NCBI GenBank assembly: GCA_016458225.1
Contig: JAEMGR010000013.1
Location: forward strand, 1 to 64,000
Origin: Myxococcaceae bacterium JPH2
GTDB taxonomy: Bacteria > Myxococcota > Myxococcia > Myxococcales > Myxococcaceae
Direction of reading: 5' to 3'
DNA: 64,000 nucleotides
Each line of letters starts with the position of its first letter. Position 1 is the first letter of the stretch. Position numbers and translations under genes: made by a program. The notes below the pieces were generated by a model. It made no database searches. It had not been told where the DNA came from and saw only the letters and a list, made by a program, of their open reading frames with translations. This document shows, piece by piece, positions 38,023-48,264 of the stretch.

Positions 38023-38949
38023 TTAACGGACGTTGTACGATTTGCGGATCGGCGCTCCGTTGCGCTCGATCTCGATCTCGATACGAGAGGAGTCCTTCAG
38101 CTTCGAGTAGACCTCCAGAGCCTTCTCTGGACTGTTCATGTCGAAGCCGTTGATGCGTCGGATGACGTCACCGTTCTGGACGCCAATCTTCGAATAGATG
38201 GAATCCGGGCGGATGGAGAAGAGCTTGAAGCCCACGGCCTGCCCATCCTTGAAGGCCGGAACGATGCGCGCCTGCATGGCCACGTCGTTGAGGTTGCCCA
38301 GGGTGCGGTCAATCTCCGCCTTGGGCACTTCGTACTCGTTCTCGCTGAGGGCCTTGATGCCGTTGCCCAGGCCGTTTCCGGCGGGCGGCGCGGTGTTGGC
38401 GGGGGCGGTGGTGGGCGGCGGCGTGTAGGCCGCGACGGCACCGTCACCCGGCTGCCCGTCGATGAACTCACGGCGGCCACCGTTGTTGATGATGACGCGC
38501 TCGCGCTCGATCTCCATGATGGTGGCGCCCTGCAGCGTGTTGCCGATCATGTACGTCTGCGAGCGCTGCGTGACCATGTCCTGGATGGACGCGAAGGACC
38601 AATCCGGGTTGGCCGCCACGAGCGTGCCCAGCAGCTTCACGCGCATGCCGCTCTTGGCAGGGGGCGCGTTGGGATCCATCTGCGGGGGACCCTCAGGCTC
38701 CTTCACCGCCACCTCGGGCTCGGGAATCTTGATGCCCGTGAGCTTGGACAACCGCTCCATGTCGAGCGAGGCCACGCTGGTCTCCGCCGCACGAGCGTGG
38801 TGCGGCGCGCGCGCGGACTGCCCCGATGAAGGGGCCGGCGCGATGGCGGACTCGACGAACAGGTTCACCGTGCGCGCCGCCAGCAAGGCGACGAACAGGA
38901 TGAACAGCAAGCTCACCGTCCAGAAGTATTTGCGAAAGAAGAGTTCCAT
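38023..38949 (-). CDS. gspC: Type II secretion protein GspC with PDZ domain
   Basis: 308 residues from ATG 38949, with GGA six bases before it (a GTG three bases earlier is an alternative). One membrane helix at about 9-30 is followed by a linker and the HR domain (VKLLGTLVAANPDWSFASIQD, IMEIERERVIINNGGRREFI). A C-terminal PDZ domain lies at about 215-305 (GFKLFSIRPDSIYSKIGVQNGDVIRRINGF). GspC links the inner-membrane platform to the secretin and helps choose substrates. First gene of the gsp operon; a sigma-54 promoter lies 34 bases upstream. Confidence 0.92.
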   Translation of the reverse strand: MELFFRKYFWTVSLLFILFVALLAARTVNLFVESAIAPAPSSGQSARAPHHARAAETSVASLDMERLSKLTGIKIPEPEVAVKEPEGPPQMDPNAPPAKSGMRVKLLGTLVAANPDWSFASIQDMVTQRSQTYMIGNTLQGATIMEIERERVIINNGGRREFIDGQPGDGAVAAYTPPPTTAPANTAPPAGNGLGNGIKALSENEYEVPKAEIDRTLGNLNDVAMQARIVPAFKDGQAVGFKLFSIRPDSIYSKIGVQNGDVIRRINGFDMNSPEKALEVYSKLKDSSRIEIEIERNGAPIRKSYNVR

Positions 38950-38982
38950 CACGCTTCCAAGAGAAAGCCAGCCCCGGATTCA

Positions 38983-38997
38983 GCAAGCCAAGTGCCA
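38983..38997 (-). promoter_or_regulatory. Sigma-54 promoter of the gsp operon
   Basis: Read on the minus strand, TGGCAC (38997-38992), five bases TTGGC, then TTGC followed by T (38986-38982) match the -24/-12 consensus TGGCAC-N5-TTGCW with exact spacing. The predicted start lies near 38972, giving a leader of about 23 bases before gspC. Such promoters need an activator; two are encoded at the flanks of the cluster. Confidence 0.85.
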
Positions 38998-39040
38998 CCG
39001 GCGGGGGCGGGCAGAGAACTTGAGCCTTACGGCCAAGTGC

Positions 39041-39113
39041 TCGGAATTATTTCGGAATAGCGGACGCGCCGGAGGGGGCGAGCGGGCCCGCGCCGCTGTG
39101 CGGACAAATTGTC
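39041..39113. promoter_or_regulatory. Candidate activator sites upstream of the sigma-54 promoter
   Basis: Two direct copies of TCGGAAT (39041-39047 and 39052-39058) are eleven bases apart, one helical turn, and an 11-base palindrome GACAAATTGTC lies at 39103-39113. They lie about 45-115 bases upstream of the -24 element, where enhancer-binding proteins usually bind. The assignment is by position and symmetry only. Confidence 0.45.
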
Positions 39114-39144
39114 AAAAGCGAGCGGGGGCTGGTGTGACGCCCTG

Positions 39145-40539
<1,395 letters not shown>

Positions 40540-40587
40540 GGGTGTGCGTGTGCCTTTCGCGGACCACGGACTTGCAAGGCCTGTTCC

Positions 40588-41589
40588 CTAGCTGGCGTCC
40601 TCATCCGGCTCCAGGGGCCCGCCCCCCATGCGGCCGATGTCTTCCTTGCGCACCGAGTCCACCTTGAACTTGCGGGCGCTGGCGAGCATCCGCTCCAGGG
40701 TGGCGTCGAAGTCCGGCGGCGCGCCGTCCTTGCGGAAGCGCAGGAAGTTGATGCGCGCGACGACGAAGTTCTTGAGGTAGGGGCTCTGCATGCCCCGCTC
40801 CTTGAGCGCGTTGACGACGGCGACGACCGCGTCGTCCAGCTCCAGGAGGCGCGTGGCGCGGGCCTCGCGCAGGGGGAGCATCTCGGCGAGCGGCCGGGAC
40901 TGGAAGGACTCCACGAGCTTGACGAAGGGGTGGTAGGCGCCCGCGGAGAAGCGGGGGCGCAGCTCATAGGCCGCGCCCAGGGTGATGAACGAGGGCTCGT
41001 CGAAGAGCGGCGCGAAGTTCGTCTCGGGGCCTCCGCGCCCGGCGCCCACGAGGCCGCGGTACATGCGGATGACCTCGAGCGAGCGCTCCTTTAGGTTGTG
41101 GGCCTTCTCCGTGTTGAGGGCGAGGATTTGATAGGCCACGTCCTCCTCGGGCAGGAGCAGCGCGACGATGGCCTTGGCTCCGAGCAGCTTGCTGGCGTGC
41201 AGCCGGTGGTTGCCGTTGGGTGTCCAGTATCGGCCGTCCTTGCGCACCGCGATGACGGGGTCGAGGAAGCGATCCAACCGCTCCATCGCGGTGGCGAGCC
41301 GCTTCACGTGCGGCTCGGACAGGTCGCGTTGGTAGGGCGTGGGCTCCACCTTGTCGATGGGCAGCGCGGCGAGCACGACGGGGTGCGCGCCCAGCGGATC
41401 CCGATAGACGCTGAGCACCTCGCCGCCGTCCGCGCGGACCGCCTCCAACAGCTCGATGGGGTACGCGGCGGCGTCGCTGGCGACCTCCGCCACGGTGAGT
41501 CCCCTGGACTTCGGCTCGGCCTTCTTGCGGCGCGGCTTGCGCGGCGTCGTCGTCTTGGCGGCGGCCTTGCGTGCGGACTTCGCTGCCAT
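40588..41589 (-). CDS. ParB/Srx-fold domain protein with Lys-rich head
   Basis: 333 residues, ATG 41589 after GGGAGGGG. A 30-residue Lys/Ala/Arg/Pro-rich head (AAKTTTPRKPRRKKAEPKS) resembles histone-like DNA- or RNA-binding tails. A ParB-N-like domain at about 75-165 follows: LPIDKVEPTPYQRDLSEPHVKRLATAM, DPVIAVRKDGRYWTPNGNHRLHASKLLG. The helix-turn-helix and dimerisation domains of chromosomal ParB are not evident, and no parA or parS is near. The C-terminal half is unique and helical. A CTP- or DNA-binding regulator is plausible; a role in partitioning is unlikely. The gene is codirectional with the NtrC-family gene, 48 bases away. Confidence 0.78.
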   Translation of the reverse strand: MAAKSARKAAAKTTTPRKPRRKKAEPKSRGLTVAEVASDAAAYPIELLEAVRADGGEVLSVYRDPLGAHPVVLAALPIDKVEPTPYQRDLSEPHVKRLATAMERLDRFLDPVIAVRKDGRYWTPNGNHRLHASKLLGAKAIVALLLPEEDVAYQILALNTEKAHNLKERSLEVIRMYRGLVGAGRGGPETNFAPLFDEPSFITLGAAYELRPRFSAGAYHPFVKLVESFQSRPLAEMLPLREARATRLLELDDAVVAVVNALKERGMQSPYLKNFVVARINFLRFRKDGAPPDFDATLERMLASARKFKVDSVRKEDIGRMGGGPLEPDEDAS

Positions 41590-41609
41590 GTGCGTGCCCC
41601 TCCCTGGAC

Positions 41610-41628
41610 GCGCGCCGCGATGGCGCGC
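41610..41628 (-). terminator. GC-rich hairpin between tldE and the ParB-like gene
   Basis: GCGCGCC and GGCGCGC form a 7-bp stem with a five-base loop, about 95 bases beyond the tldE stop and 21 bases before the ParB-like start. It lacks a U-run; it could terminate the tld transcript or act in the leader of the next gene. Confidence 0.3.
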
Positions 41629-41722
41629 CGGGTGTGTGGATACAAGAGACCCCTGACATCCTCTCGCCCCAGCGCCAGGAGCGTCAGCGGCGGGGGAGCG
41701 TAGGGCGACGTGGCGGGGCGGA

Positions 41723-43072
41723 CTACGCGCCCGAGACCGTGAGCTGACGGAAGCGGACAGTGGGCGCGCCCACGGGGCCGCCTCGGAACTGGAGGTCGCT
41801 GGCCACCGCGTCCAGGTCGGTCAGCATCTGGAGCAGGTTGCCGGCCACGGTGACCTCCTGCACGGGGTGCGTCAGCTCGCCCTTGTCGATCCACAGCCCG
41901 GTGGCGCCCGCGGACAGGTCCCCGGACACGGGATCCGCGCCGTGTCCCAGGAGCGCCGTCACGTAGAGGCCCTGATCCACCTCGCGGATCAGCTCCTCGG
42001 GCGCGCGCTTGCCCGGCTCCAGGTAGAGGTTCGTGGTGCCGATGCCCGGCAGCGCGTTGTAGCCGCGCGCCGCGTTGCCCGTGGTGCGCGCCTTGGCCTT
42101 GCGCGCCGTGAACGCGTCGTAGAGGAAGTGGGTGAGCACGCCCTGGTCCAGGATGGGCGTGCGCCGCGTGGGCACGCCTTCGCCGTCGAACGGCGTGGTG
42201 GCAAGGCCGCGCGCGAGCAGCCCATCATCCACCAGCGTCACATGTGAACCCGCCAGCCGCTTGCCCTTGAGCGACGCCAGCACGCTGGCCTTCTGGTGCA
42301 CGGCGTTTCCGTCCGCCGCGGTGGCGAGGTTGCCCACGAAGGACGCGGCCACCAGCGGATCGAACAGCACCGGCACCTGCTGCGTCTTGACCTGTCGGGC
42401 GCCCAGCATGCGCACCGCTCGGCGCGCGGCCTCTCGGCCAATGGACTCGGGCGACTCCAGGTCGTCGAGGAAGCGCTTGTAGTCGAGCCAGTACCCCGTC
42501 TGGAGCTGGCCCCCCCCCGAGGCCACCGGCACCGCGACGATGTACACGTAGGTGCCGCTGTGGCTCCCCGTCATGCCCTCGCTGGAGGCCAGGTAGACCT
42601 CCGTCACGAAGTCACCGGCGGACACCGAGTCGAACGTGGCCACGCGCGCGTCCTCGTCGCGCCCGGCCTTCTCGGCCTCGAGGGCCGCGCGAATCTTCCA
42701 GTCGCCGGCGAGCCCCGCCACCTTCGGGTCGAAGAGGGGGCCTGGATCCACGGGCTTGCCCAGCTCGTTGCGGGTGGGCAGCCCGTTGAGCTTGTTGGGC
42801 GCGGCGGCCTCGGCCAGTTGCACGGCGAGGTCCGCGACTCGGTCCAACCCCGCGGGCGTGAAGTCGGACGTGAAGGCGAAGCCGAGCCGGTTCTTCACGA
42901 TGACGCGGACGCCCACGCCCTTGCTGGTGGCCTCGGTGAGGTCCTCCACCTGGCCCTCTCGCACGCGGACGCTGCTCTGCCGGCCCACCTCGAGGAATGC
43001 CTCGGCCTGCTGCGCGCCCTTCTTCTTCGCGCGCTGGACGACCTTCTTCGCGAGCTGCTCGTAGTTGCTCAT
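41723..43072 (-). CDS. pmbA: TldE/PmbA-family protein
   Basis: 449 residues from ATG 43072 with GGAG nine bases upstream; the longer open frame before it is leader. The PmbA/TldD fold is shown by VRVREGQVEDLTEATSKGVGVRVIV, the internal GLATTPFDGEGVPTRRTPILDQG and the C-terminal LSAGATGLWIDKGELTHPVQEVTVAGNL. As in TldE it lacks the HExxxH zinc motif, so it should be the non-catalytic partner of TldD. The pair degrades unfolded peptides and matures some peptide antibiotics and toxins. It starts 29 bases after tldD. Confidence 0.92.
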   Translation of the reverse strand: MSNYEQLAKKVVQRAKKKGAQQAEAFLEVGRQSSVRVREGQVEDLTEATSKGVGVRVIVKNRLGFAFTSDFTPAGLDRVADLAVQLAEAAAPNKLNGLPTRNELGKPVDPGPLFDPKVAGLAGDWKIRAALEAEKAGRDEDARVATFDSVSAGDFVTEVYLASSEGMTGSHSGTYVYIVAVPVASGGGQLQTGYWLDYKRFLDDLESPESIGREAARRAVRMLGARQVKTQQVPVLFDPLVAASFVGNLATAADGNAVHQKASVLASLKGKRLAGSHVTLVDDGLLARGLATTPFDGEGVPTRRTPILDQGVLTHFLYDAFTARKAKARTTGNAARGYNALPGIGTTNLYLEPGKRAPEELIREVDQGLYVTALLGHGADPVSGDLSAGATGLWIDKGELTHPVQEVTVAGNLLQMLTDLDAVASDLQFRGGPVGAPTVRFRQLTVSGA

Positions 43073-43101
43073 GGTCGACGTCTCCCTCTTTCCGTCCGGC
43101 C

Positions 43102-44583
43102 TCAGCCGACCCGCGTGCCGCCCACCGTCACGTTGTCGATTCGCACCGTGGGCAGCCCCACGCCCACCGGCAGCATCTGCCCATCCTTCACGCACACGCC
43201 CATGCCTGGATCCGGGCGCGGATCGCACCCCACGCGCGTGACGTTCTTGAGCGCCTCGGGCCCCACGCCCACGAGGATGGCGTTCTTCACCGGGCGGCCC
43301 AGCTTGCCGTCCTCGATCTGGTAGGCCTCGCTCACCTCGAAGACGAAGTTGCCGTTGCTGATGTCCACCTGGCCTCCGCCGAAGGTGGCGCAGTACAGCC
43401 CGCGCTTCACCTCGCCGAGGATGTCCTCGGGCGCGTGGTCTCCGGGCGCCAGGAACGTGTTCGTCATGCGGGGCAGGGGCATGCTCTTGAACGTCTCGCG
43501 GCGGCCGCTGCCCGTGGAGCGCTGGCCCATCAGCTTCGCGTTGAGCGAGTCGTAGAGGTAGCCCTTCAGGACGCCCTTCTCGATGAGGACCTTGCGCTCG
43601 GCGGGAGTGCCCTCGTCGTCGATGTTGATGGAACCGCGGGCGCTCGCCACCGTGCCGTCATCGATGACCGTCACGAGCTCCGAGGCGACTTTCTCGCCCA
43701 GCTTCCCGGCGAAGAGGGACGTGCCCTTGCGGATGAAGTCCGCCTCCAGGCCGTGGCCCACCGCCTCGTGCAAGAGGATGCCGCTCCAGCCCGGCGCGAG
43801 CACCACCGTCTGAGGGCCCGCCGCGCAGTCCACCGCGCCCAGCGTGGCGATGGCCTGCCGTGCCGCCTCTCTGGCGACTTCCTCGGGCGGGTGCAGGTCC
43901 CAGTGCGTGAAGGGCACCCGACCGCCGCCGCCGTACATGCCCGTGCGCCGCTCGTTCCCCTTGCCCAGCGCCACCACATGCACCGCGAGCCGGCACAGGT
44001 CCTGCGTGTCCTCGCTGTAGTGCCCGGTCGTGTTCGCCACGGAGATGCGCCGCGTCTGGTCCACGTAGGTGGCGTTCACCTGCTGGATGCGCGAGTCGAA
44101 GCCACGCGCCGCCCGGTCCGCGCGCATCAGCAGCTTCGTCTTGAGCGAGACCGCCACGTCCTCCAGCGGCGTGGCCACCCGATAGTGGCTGGGCACTGGC
44201 GCGCGGTGCACTGGGAACGAGCGCTCGGCGCCACCGCCCTGGGCAATCATCGCGGCCGTCTGGGCGGCGCGCACCAGCGCGGGCTCGTCCCAGTCGTCCG
44301 AGTAGGCATAGCCCACCTTCGCTCCGGCGATGACGCGGACGCCCACGCCCTGCACCAGTCCCACCTGGGCGCTCCGGATGCGGGATTCCTCCAGGACGAC
44401 CGCGGTGGTGGAGGTCCGCTCGACGTACACCTCGGCGAAGTCCCCGCCGCGCGCCATGGCCTCGGCCAGGAGGCGTTCGAGCAACCCCGACGGCAGCAGC
44501 GGGGTGGGCGCGGGCTGCCGTGTCGCCAGCGGGGCGAGCTGCGAGGGACGGGCCCGCCTTGGCGGGGCTGATGCTCGGGGCAT
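43102..44583 (-). CDS. tldD: TldD metalloprotease subunit
   Basis: 493 residues. The zinc-binding HEAVGH is at residues 272-277 (LLHEAVGHGLEADF), with the third ligand Cys expected in the C-terminal region (MGVCVKDGQML is present). The beta-rich TldD domain ends with GLPTVRIDNVTVGGTRVG. Together with the TldE homologue downstream it forms a heterodimeric protease that works on unstructured chains. The N-terminus has a Pro/Arg/Ala-rich extension of about 30 residues. The gene is divergent from the FHA-TPR protein, 172 bases apart, with no clear promoter element in the gap. Confidence 0.93.
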   Translation of the reverse strand: MPRASAPPRRARPSQLAPLATRQPAPTPLLPSGLLERLLAEAMARGGDFAEVYVERTSTTAVVLEESRIRSAQVGLVQGVGVRVIAGAKVGYAYSDDWDEPALVRAAQTAAMIAQGGGAERSFPVHRAPVPSHYRVATPLEDVAVSLKTKLLMRADRAARGFDSRIQQVNATYVDQTRRISVANTTGHYSEDTQDLCRLAVHVVALGKGNERRTGMYGGGGRVPFTHWDLHPPEEVAREAARQAIATLGAVDCAAGPQTVVLAPGWSGILLHEAVGHGLEADFIRKGTSLFAGKLGEKVASELVTVIDDGTVASARGSINIDDEGTPAERKVLIEKGVLKGYLYDSLNAKLMGQRSTGSGRRETFKSMPLPRMTNTFLAPGDHAPEDILGEVKRGLYCATFGGGQVDISNGNFVFEVSEAYQIEDGKLGRPVKNAILVGVGPEALKNVTRVGCDPRPDPGMGVCVKDGQMLPVGVGLPTVRIDNVTVGGTRVG

Positions 44584-44755
44584 GATCGGACTCTCCCAGG
44601 GTGAAGGGTGGGGCGCGAAGTACCTACATAGGAGGCACGGCGGCCGGGTTCAACGGACAAGGGCGGCCAGTCTTCCTGGAGGGACGGGCCTGTCCGCATT
44701 CCCACCGTGGGGACAGCCATCTAAGATGCCCGCCGCTTCAACCTGGAACCTGCAC

Positions 44756-46867
44756 ATGCCTCCTCGTCGTCCCCCACCTTCGTCTCGCGCGGGCACCGGT
44801 CGTCCGGATGGCGCGCCGGCGGAACGCAGACCCAAGCCCGCGGCCTCGGGCCGTGCCTCCCGTCCGGCGCCGGAGGAAGAGGACTGGTCCGCGCCCGAGT
44901 CGGAGGAGGGGGGCTCGGACGAGGCTCGACCCGAGCTGTACGGTGAGGATGACTCCCAGCGCTCGCTCACGGGCGAGACGCGGGTGGCCTCCGTGGAGGT
45001 GCTCCGCGAGGAGGCGTCCAACAGCTCGGAGGACGAGGACGACAACTCCGAGGCCACGCGCGCGGGGCCTCCCGTGTTGGTCGAGTCCCTGGAGGGGCCG
45101 GACAAGGGCCGCAAGAAGCGCTTCCAGGGCGTGCGGCTGGTGGTGGGGCGCGGCAAGGACTGCGACTTCGTCCTCACGGACCAGTCCGTGTCCCGGCGCC
45201 ACCTGGAGTTCGTGTACGGCGAGAAGGGCGTCGTCATGCGCGACCTGGGCAGCGTCAGCGGCACCAAGGTCAATGATCAGCGCGTGGACGAGTGCCTGCT
45301 GAAGCACGGCGACGAGATCGCCGTGGGCAAGACGCGCCTGCGCTTCGTGGACGAGGCCGAGCAGATCAAGGAGCTGCGCGCCAAGGCGGACAGCGAGAAG
45401 GAGTCGGCGCCCAAGGAGAAGCCCGCTCCGGCCAAGGAGGGCGCGCGGTCCTCGGGCGCGGCGCGTGGCTCGGACGTGGATCCGAATGATCCGCGCTTCA
45501 ACGAGGCGACCAACGCCAACTACAAGCTCTCGGACCTGATGCGGCCGGGCGCCCAGCCGCAGGGCAGCTCCCCGGGGCCGAGCAAGTCGCGACCGCCGGC
45601 GCGCTCCGTCAGTCGGACGCCGCAGGGGATGGATCCGAAGATGAAGCTCTTCGCTATCGGCGGCGGCGTGGTCGTGCTGCTGCTGGTGATGGGCCTCGTG
45701 TTCGCGAAGAAGGATCCGCCGCCTCCGCCGCCTCCGGATCCGAAGATCGCCAAGTCCACCCAGCTCATGCAGCGGGCCCGCGAGTCGGTTCGCGGGGGCG
45801 AGTTCGCGGACGCGGTGCGCTTCGTGGAAGAGGCCGAGAAGCTCAACCCTGGCGTGGACGTGGATGGGCTGGGCAAGGCCGCCCGCAAGCAGCAGGCGGT
45901 GGCCGAGGCGCTGGAGCAGGCGCGCGCGCTCATCGCGGAGAACAAGTTCGAGGAAGCGCGGGCGAAGCTGGCCGCGGCGCCCCAGGGCACGGCGAAGAGC
46001 GACGAAGAGAAGACCAAGCTGGAGACCGAACTCCAGGAGAAGGAAGGCCAGTTCCTCGTGTCGCAGGCGGACGCGGCGCTCGCGTCGAGGGACCCCGAGG
46101 CGGTGCGACCGCTCCTGGAGAAGCTGCCCGAGAACGCCCGGCCCATCTACCAGCAGAAGCTGACGGACCTGGAGGCGGAGCTGGCGAAGGAGGCGACGGA
46201 CGCGGCCCGGCAGACGCGCATCCGCAACGCCAACGCGGCGGACTCGGCCAAGCGTCGCCGCGAGGAGCTGGTCGCCGAGGCCTTCATCGACGTGGAGCGG
46301 CGCTTCAACGGCGGTGACTTCCAGCGCGCGGTGTTGGAGTGCGACCGCGTGGTGGACAAGAACAAGGCGGACAAGGACATCCGCGATCGGGCGCGCGACC
46401 TCAAGCGCCTCATCCCGCTGTTCAAGACGGCGTTCGAGGACGGTCAGCGCAAGTACCAGTCCGGTGCGCTGGAGGCGGCGGTGAAGCCGCTGCGCCGCGC
46501 CGCCGAGCTGTACCGGCAGATTGGCTTCAGCGGCTCGCTGGTGAACTCCATCGACGAGCAACTCGCCTCGGCGTCCGTGTCCGCGGGCCAGGCGGCCTTG
46601 AAGCGCGGCGACCTGGGCGCGGCGTCCACCCACTTCCGCGAGGCGCTGCGCCTCAACCCGGGCGACTCGCGCGCGCGGGACGGGCTCAGCACGCTGCAGA
46701 AGCGGGTGGAGGAGCTGTTCCTCCAGGCGTACATCCAGCGGGACCGGGATCCGCAGGCCGCCACGGAGAAGTTCAAGATCGTCATCGAGGCATCCGCCGA
46801 GGACGCGGACGTCAAGCGCAAGGCCGAGATGTACCTGGGCGAGATGCAGCCGAAGTCGGGAGAGTGA
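44756..46867 (+). CDS. FHA-domain membrane protein with periplasmic TPR repeats
   Basis: 703 residues from ATG 44756; ATG 44726 is an in-frame alternative. A Pro/Arg-rich then very acidic head (about 1-95) precedes an FHA domain at about 100-185 (RLVVGRGKDCDFVLTDQSVSRRHLEFVYG, GTKVND). A Lys/Glu- and Pro/Ser-rich linker leads to one membrane helix at about 300-320 (LFAIGGGVVVLLLVMGLVF), then repeated helical hairpins with TPR spacing to the end (FADAVRFVEEAEKLNPGVD, AALKRGDLGAASTHFREALRLNPGD). The FHA domain would bind a phosphothreonine partner in the cytoplasm while the TPR part works in the periplasm. Likely cotranscribed with the next two genes. Confidence 0.82.
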   Translation: MPPRRPPPSSRAGTGRPDGAPAERRPKPAASGRASRPAPEEEDWSAPESEEGGSDEARPELYGEDDSQRSLTGETRVASVEVLREEASNSSEDEDDNSEATRAGPPVLVESLEGPDKGRKKRFQGVRLVVGRGKDCDFVLTDQSVSRRHLEFVYGEKGVVMRDLGSVSGTKVNDQRVDECLLKHGDEIAVGKTRLRFVDEAEQIKELRAKADSEKESAPKEKPAPAKEGARSSGAARGSDVDPNDPRFNEATNANYKLSDLMRPGAQPQGSSPGPSKSRPPARSVSRTPQGMDPKMKLFAIGGGVVVLLLVMGLVFAKKDPPPPPPPDPKIAKSTQLMQRARESVRGGEFADAVRFVEEAEKLNPGVDVDGLGKAARKQQAVAEALEQARALIAENKFEEARAKLAAAPQGTAKSDEEKTKLETELQEKEGQFLVSQADAALASRDPEAVRPLLEKLPENARPIYQQKLTDLEAELAKEATDAARQTRIRNANAADSAKRRREELVAEAFIDVERRFNGGDFQRAVLECDRVVDKNKADKDIRDRARDLKRLIPLFKTAFEDGQRKYQSGALEAAVKPLRRAAELYRQIGFSGSLVNSIDEQLASASVSAGQAALKRGDLGAASTHFREALRLNPGDSRARDGLSTLQKRVEELFLQAYIQRDRDPQAATEKFKIVIEASAEDADVKRKAEMYLGEMQPKSGE

Positions 46868-46919
46868 CACGTGGGCCGTGCGCAGGGTGGGATGATGCAG
46901 ACAGGGCGAGAGGTTCGGG

Positions 46920-48263
46920 ATGAGTGAGTCGTCGCTGCGTGAACTCGGGGTGGACCTCATCGAGGAGCGCCAGTTCGAGCGGGCCCTCGCGGTGTTCGCC
47001 GAGGCGGTGCGCCGTGTGCCGGCGGACCATCGCTCGCGAATGCTGGCGGCGCGGTGCCTGGCCGAGCTGGGCGAGCGAGAGCGCGCCGTCACCGCGTACC
47101 ACGCGTGCGCGGAGGGACTCCTGCGCCGCGACTACCTGCTCAGCGCCATCGCGGCCTGCAAGCTGGGGCTGGAGCTGTCTCCGTCCGAGCGGCGGCTGAA
47201 GGACACACTGGTGCGCGTCCACTCGCGCGCGGCACGCAGCGCCCCGGGCCGCGCGGCCGTGCCTCCGCCGCTGCCTCCCGAGGTGCTCTACGACGGCAAG
47301 GTGGACACGGACCTCATGGGCCTGATGGGCGAGGAGCTGTCCTCGCGCGCCATCGAGGTGCTCGCCGCGCCGGATCCGGGCGGCGCCGCGGATCCGCACG
47401 GCCGTCCGCCGCTGCCGCTGTTCGCGGACCTGGGCCGCGACGCGTTCATCGACCTGGTGGCCCGCATGGGCTGGCGCGTGGTCAAGCCGGACGAGGTCAT
47501 CATCCACGAGGGTGAGCCGAACGACCACCTGCACGTCATCGTCGCTGGCAAGTCAGAGGTGACGCGTCGGGTGGAGGGCGAGGCGCGCACCCTGGGCTTC
47601 CTGGGCGGCGGCTCCATCTTCGGAGAGATCTCCCTGCTCACCGGCGCGCCACCCACAGCCACGGTCACCGCGGTGTCCGATGCGGAAGTCTTCGAGATCC
47701 GCCGTGAGCACCTCAACGTGGTGGCCAAGAGCCACCCGGACGTGCCGCAGGTGCTGGCGGACTTCGCGCAGCAGCGCATGGCCCGCAACCTGATGGCCAC
47801 CTCGCCCATGTTCCAGCAGCTCCCCGAGTCGGAGCGCGGCGCGATGCTCCAGCGCTTCACCTTCCGGGCCCTCCAGGCGCGCGAGAAGGTGCTCGTGGAG
47901 GGTGAGCACTCGCCGGGCCTGTTCCTGGTGCTCGCCGGCGAGCTGGTGGTGCAGAAGGAGGACCCCGCTGGCGGCGTGGTGACGCTGGGCGTGCTGCGCG
48001 AGGGCGACGTGGCGGGGGAGATCTCCCTGCTCACGGGCCTGCGTGCCACGGCCACGGTGGTGGCCACGCGCAAGACGGCGGCGGCCTCGCTGGACCGCGG
48101 CGCCTTCCACGAACTGGTGAAGGCCTTCCCGCACATCCGCACGTACCTGGAGCAGCTCTCGGATCGCCGACTGAAGCAGATTGGCGAGGCGCTGCGGCCC
48201 GCGGAGATCATCGACGCGGACGAGCTGGTGATGGAGCCGGACACCGAGGCGGGAGCGGCGTGA
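46920..48263 (+). CDS. TPR plus tandem cyclic-nucleotide-binding-domain protein
   Basis: 447 residues. TPR-like helices cover about 1-95 (LGVDLIEERQFERALAVFAEAVRRVP). Two cNMP-binding beta-rolls follow, about 160-275 (IIHEGEPNDHLHVIVAGKSEV, FGEISLLTGAPPTATVTA) and about 300-415 (VLVEGEHSPGLFLVLAGELVV, AGEISLLTGLRATATVVA). The phosphate-binding cassette normally has Arg before the Ala-Thr-Val; the first domain has Pro and the second has a shifted Arg, so nucleotide binding is doubtful. There is no DNA-binding helix-turn-helix, so it is not a Crp-type regulator. It may be a protein-interaction hub for the FHA protein upstream. Confidence 0.85.
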   Translation: MSESSLRELGVDLIEERQFERALAVFAEAVRRVPADHRSRMLAARCLAELGERERAVTAYHACAEGLLRRDYLLSAIAACKLGLELSPSERRLKDTLVRVHSRAARSAPGRAAVPPPLPPEVLYDGKVDTDLMGLMGEELSSRAIEVLAAPDPGGAADPHGRPPLPLFADLGRDAFIDLVARMGWRVVKPDEVIIHEGEPNDHLHVIVAGKSEVTRRVEGEARTLGFLGGGSIFGEISLLTGAPPTATVTAVSDAEVFEIRREHLNVVAKSHPDVPQVLADFAQQRMARNLMATSPMFQQLPESERGAMLQRFTFRALQAREKVLVEGEHSPGLFLVLAGELVVQKEDPAGGVVTLGVLREGDVAGEISLLTGLRATATVVATRKTAAASLDRGAFHELVKAFPHIRTYLEQLSDRRLKQIGEALRPAEIIDADELVMEPDTEAGAA

Positions 48264-48264
48264 G

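Noticed and set aside
35525-38026. 833-codon plus-strand open frame antisense to gspD
   Set aside because: Secretin domains on the minus strand are unequivocal.
44738-47092. 784-codon minus-strand open frame opposite the FHA-TPR gene
   Set aside because: The FHA and TPR patterns are on the plus strand.
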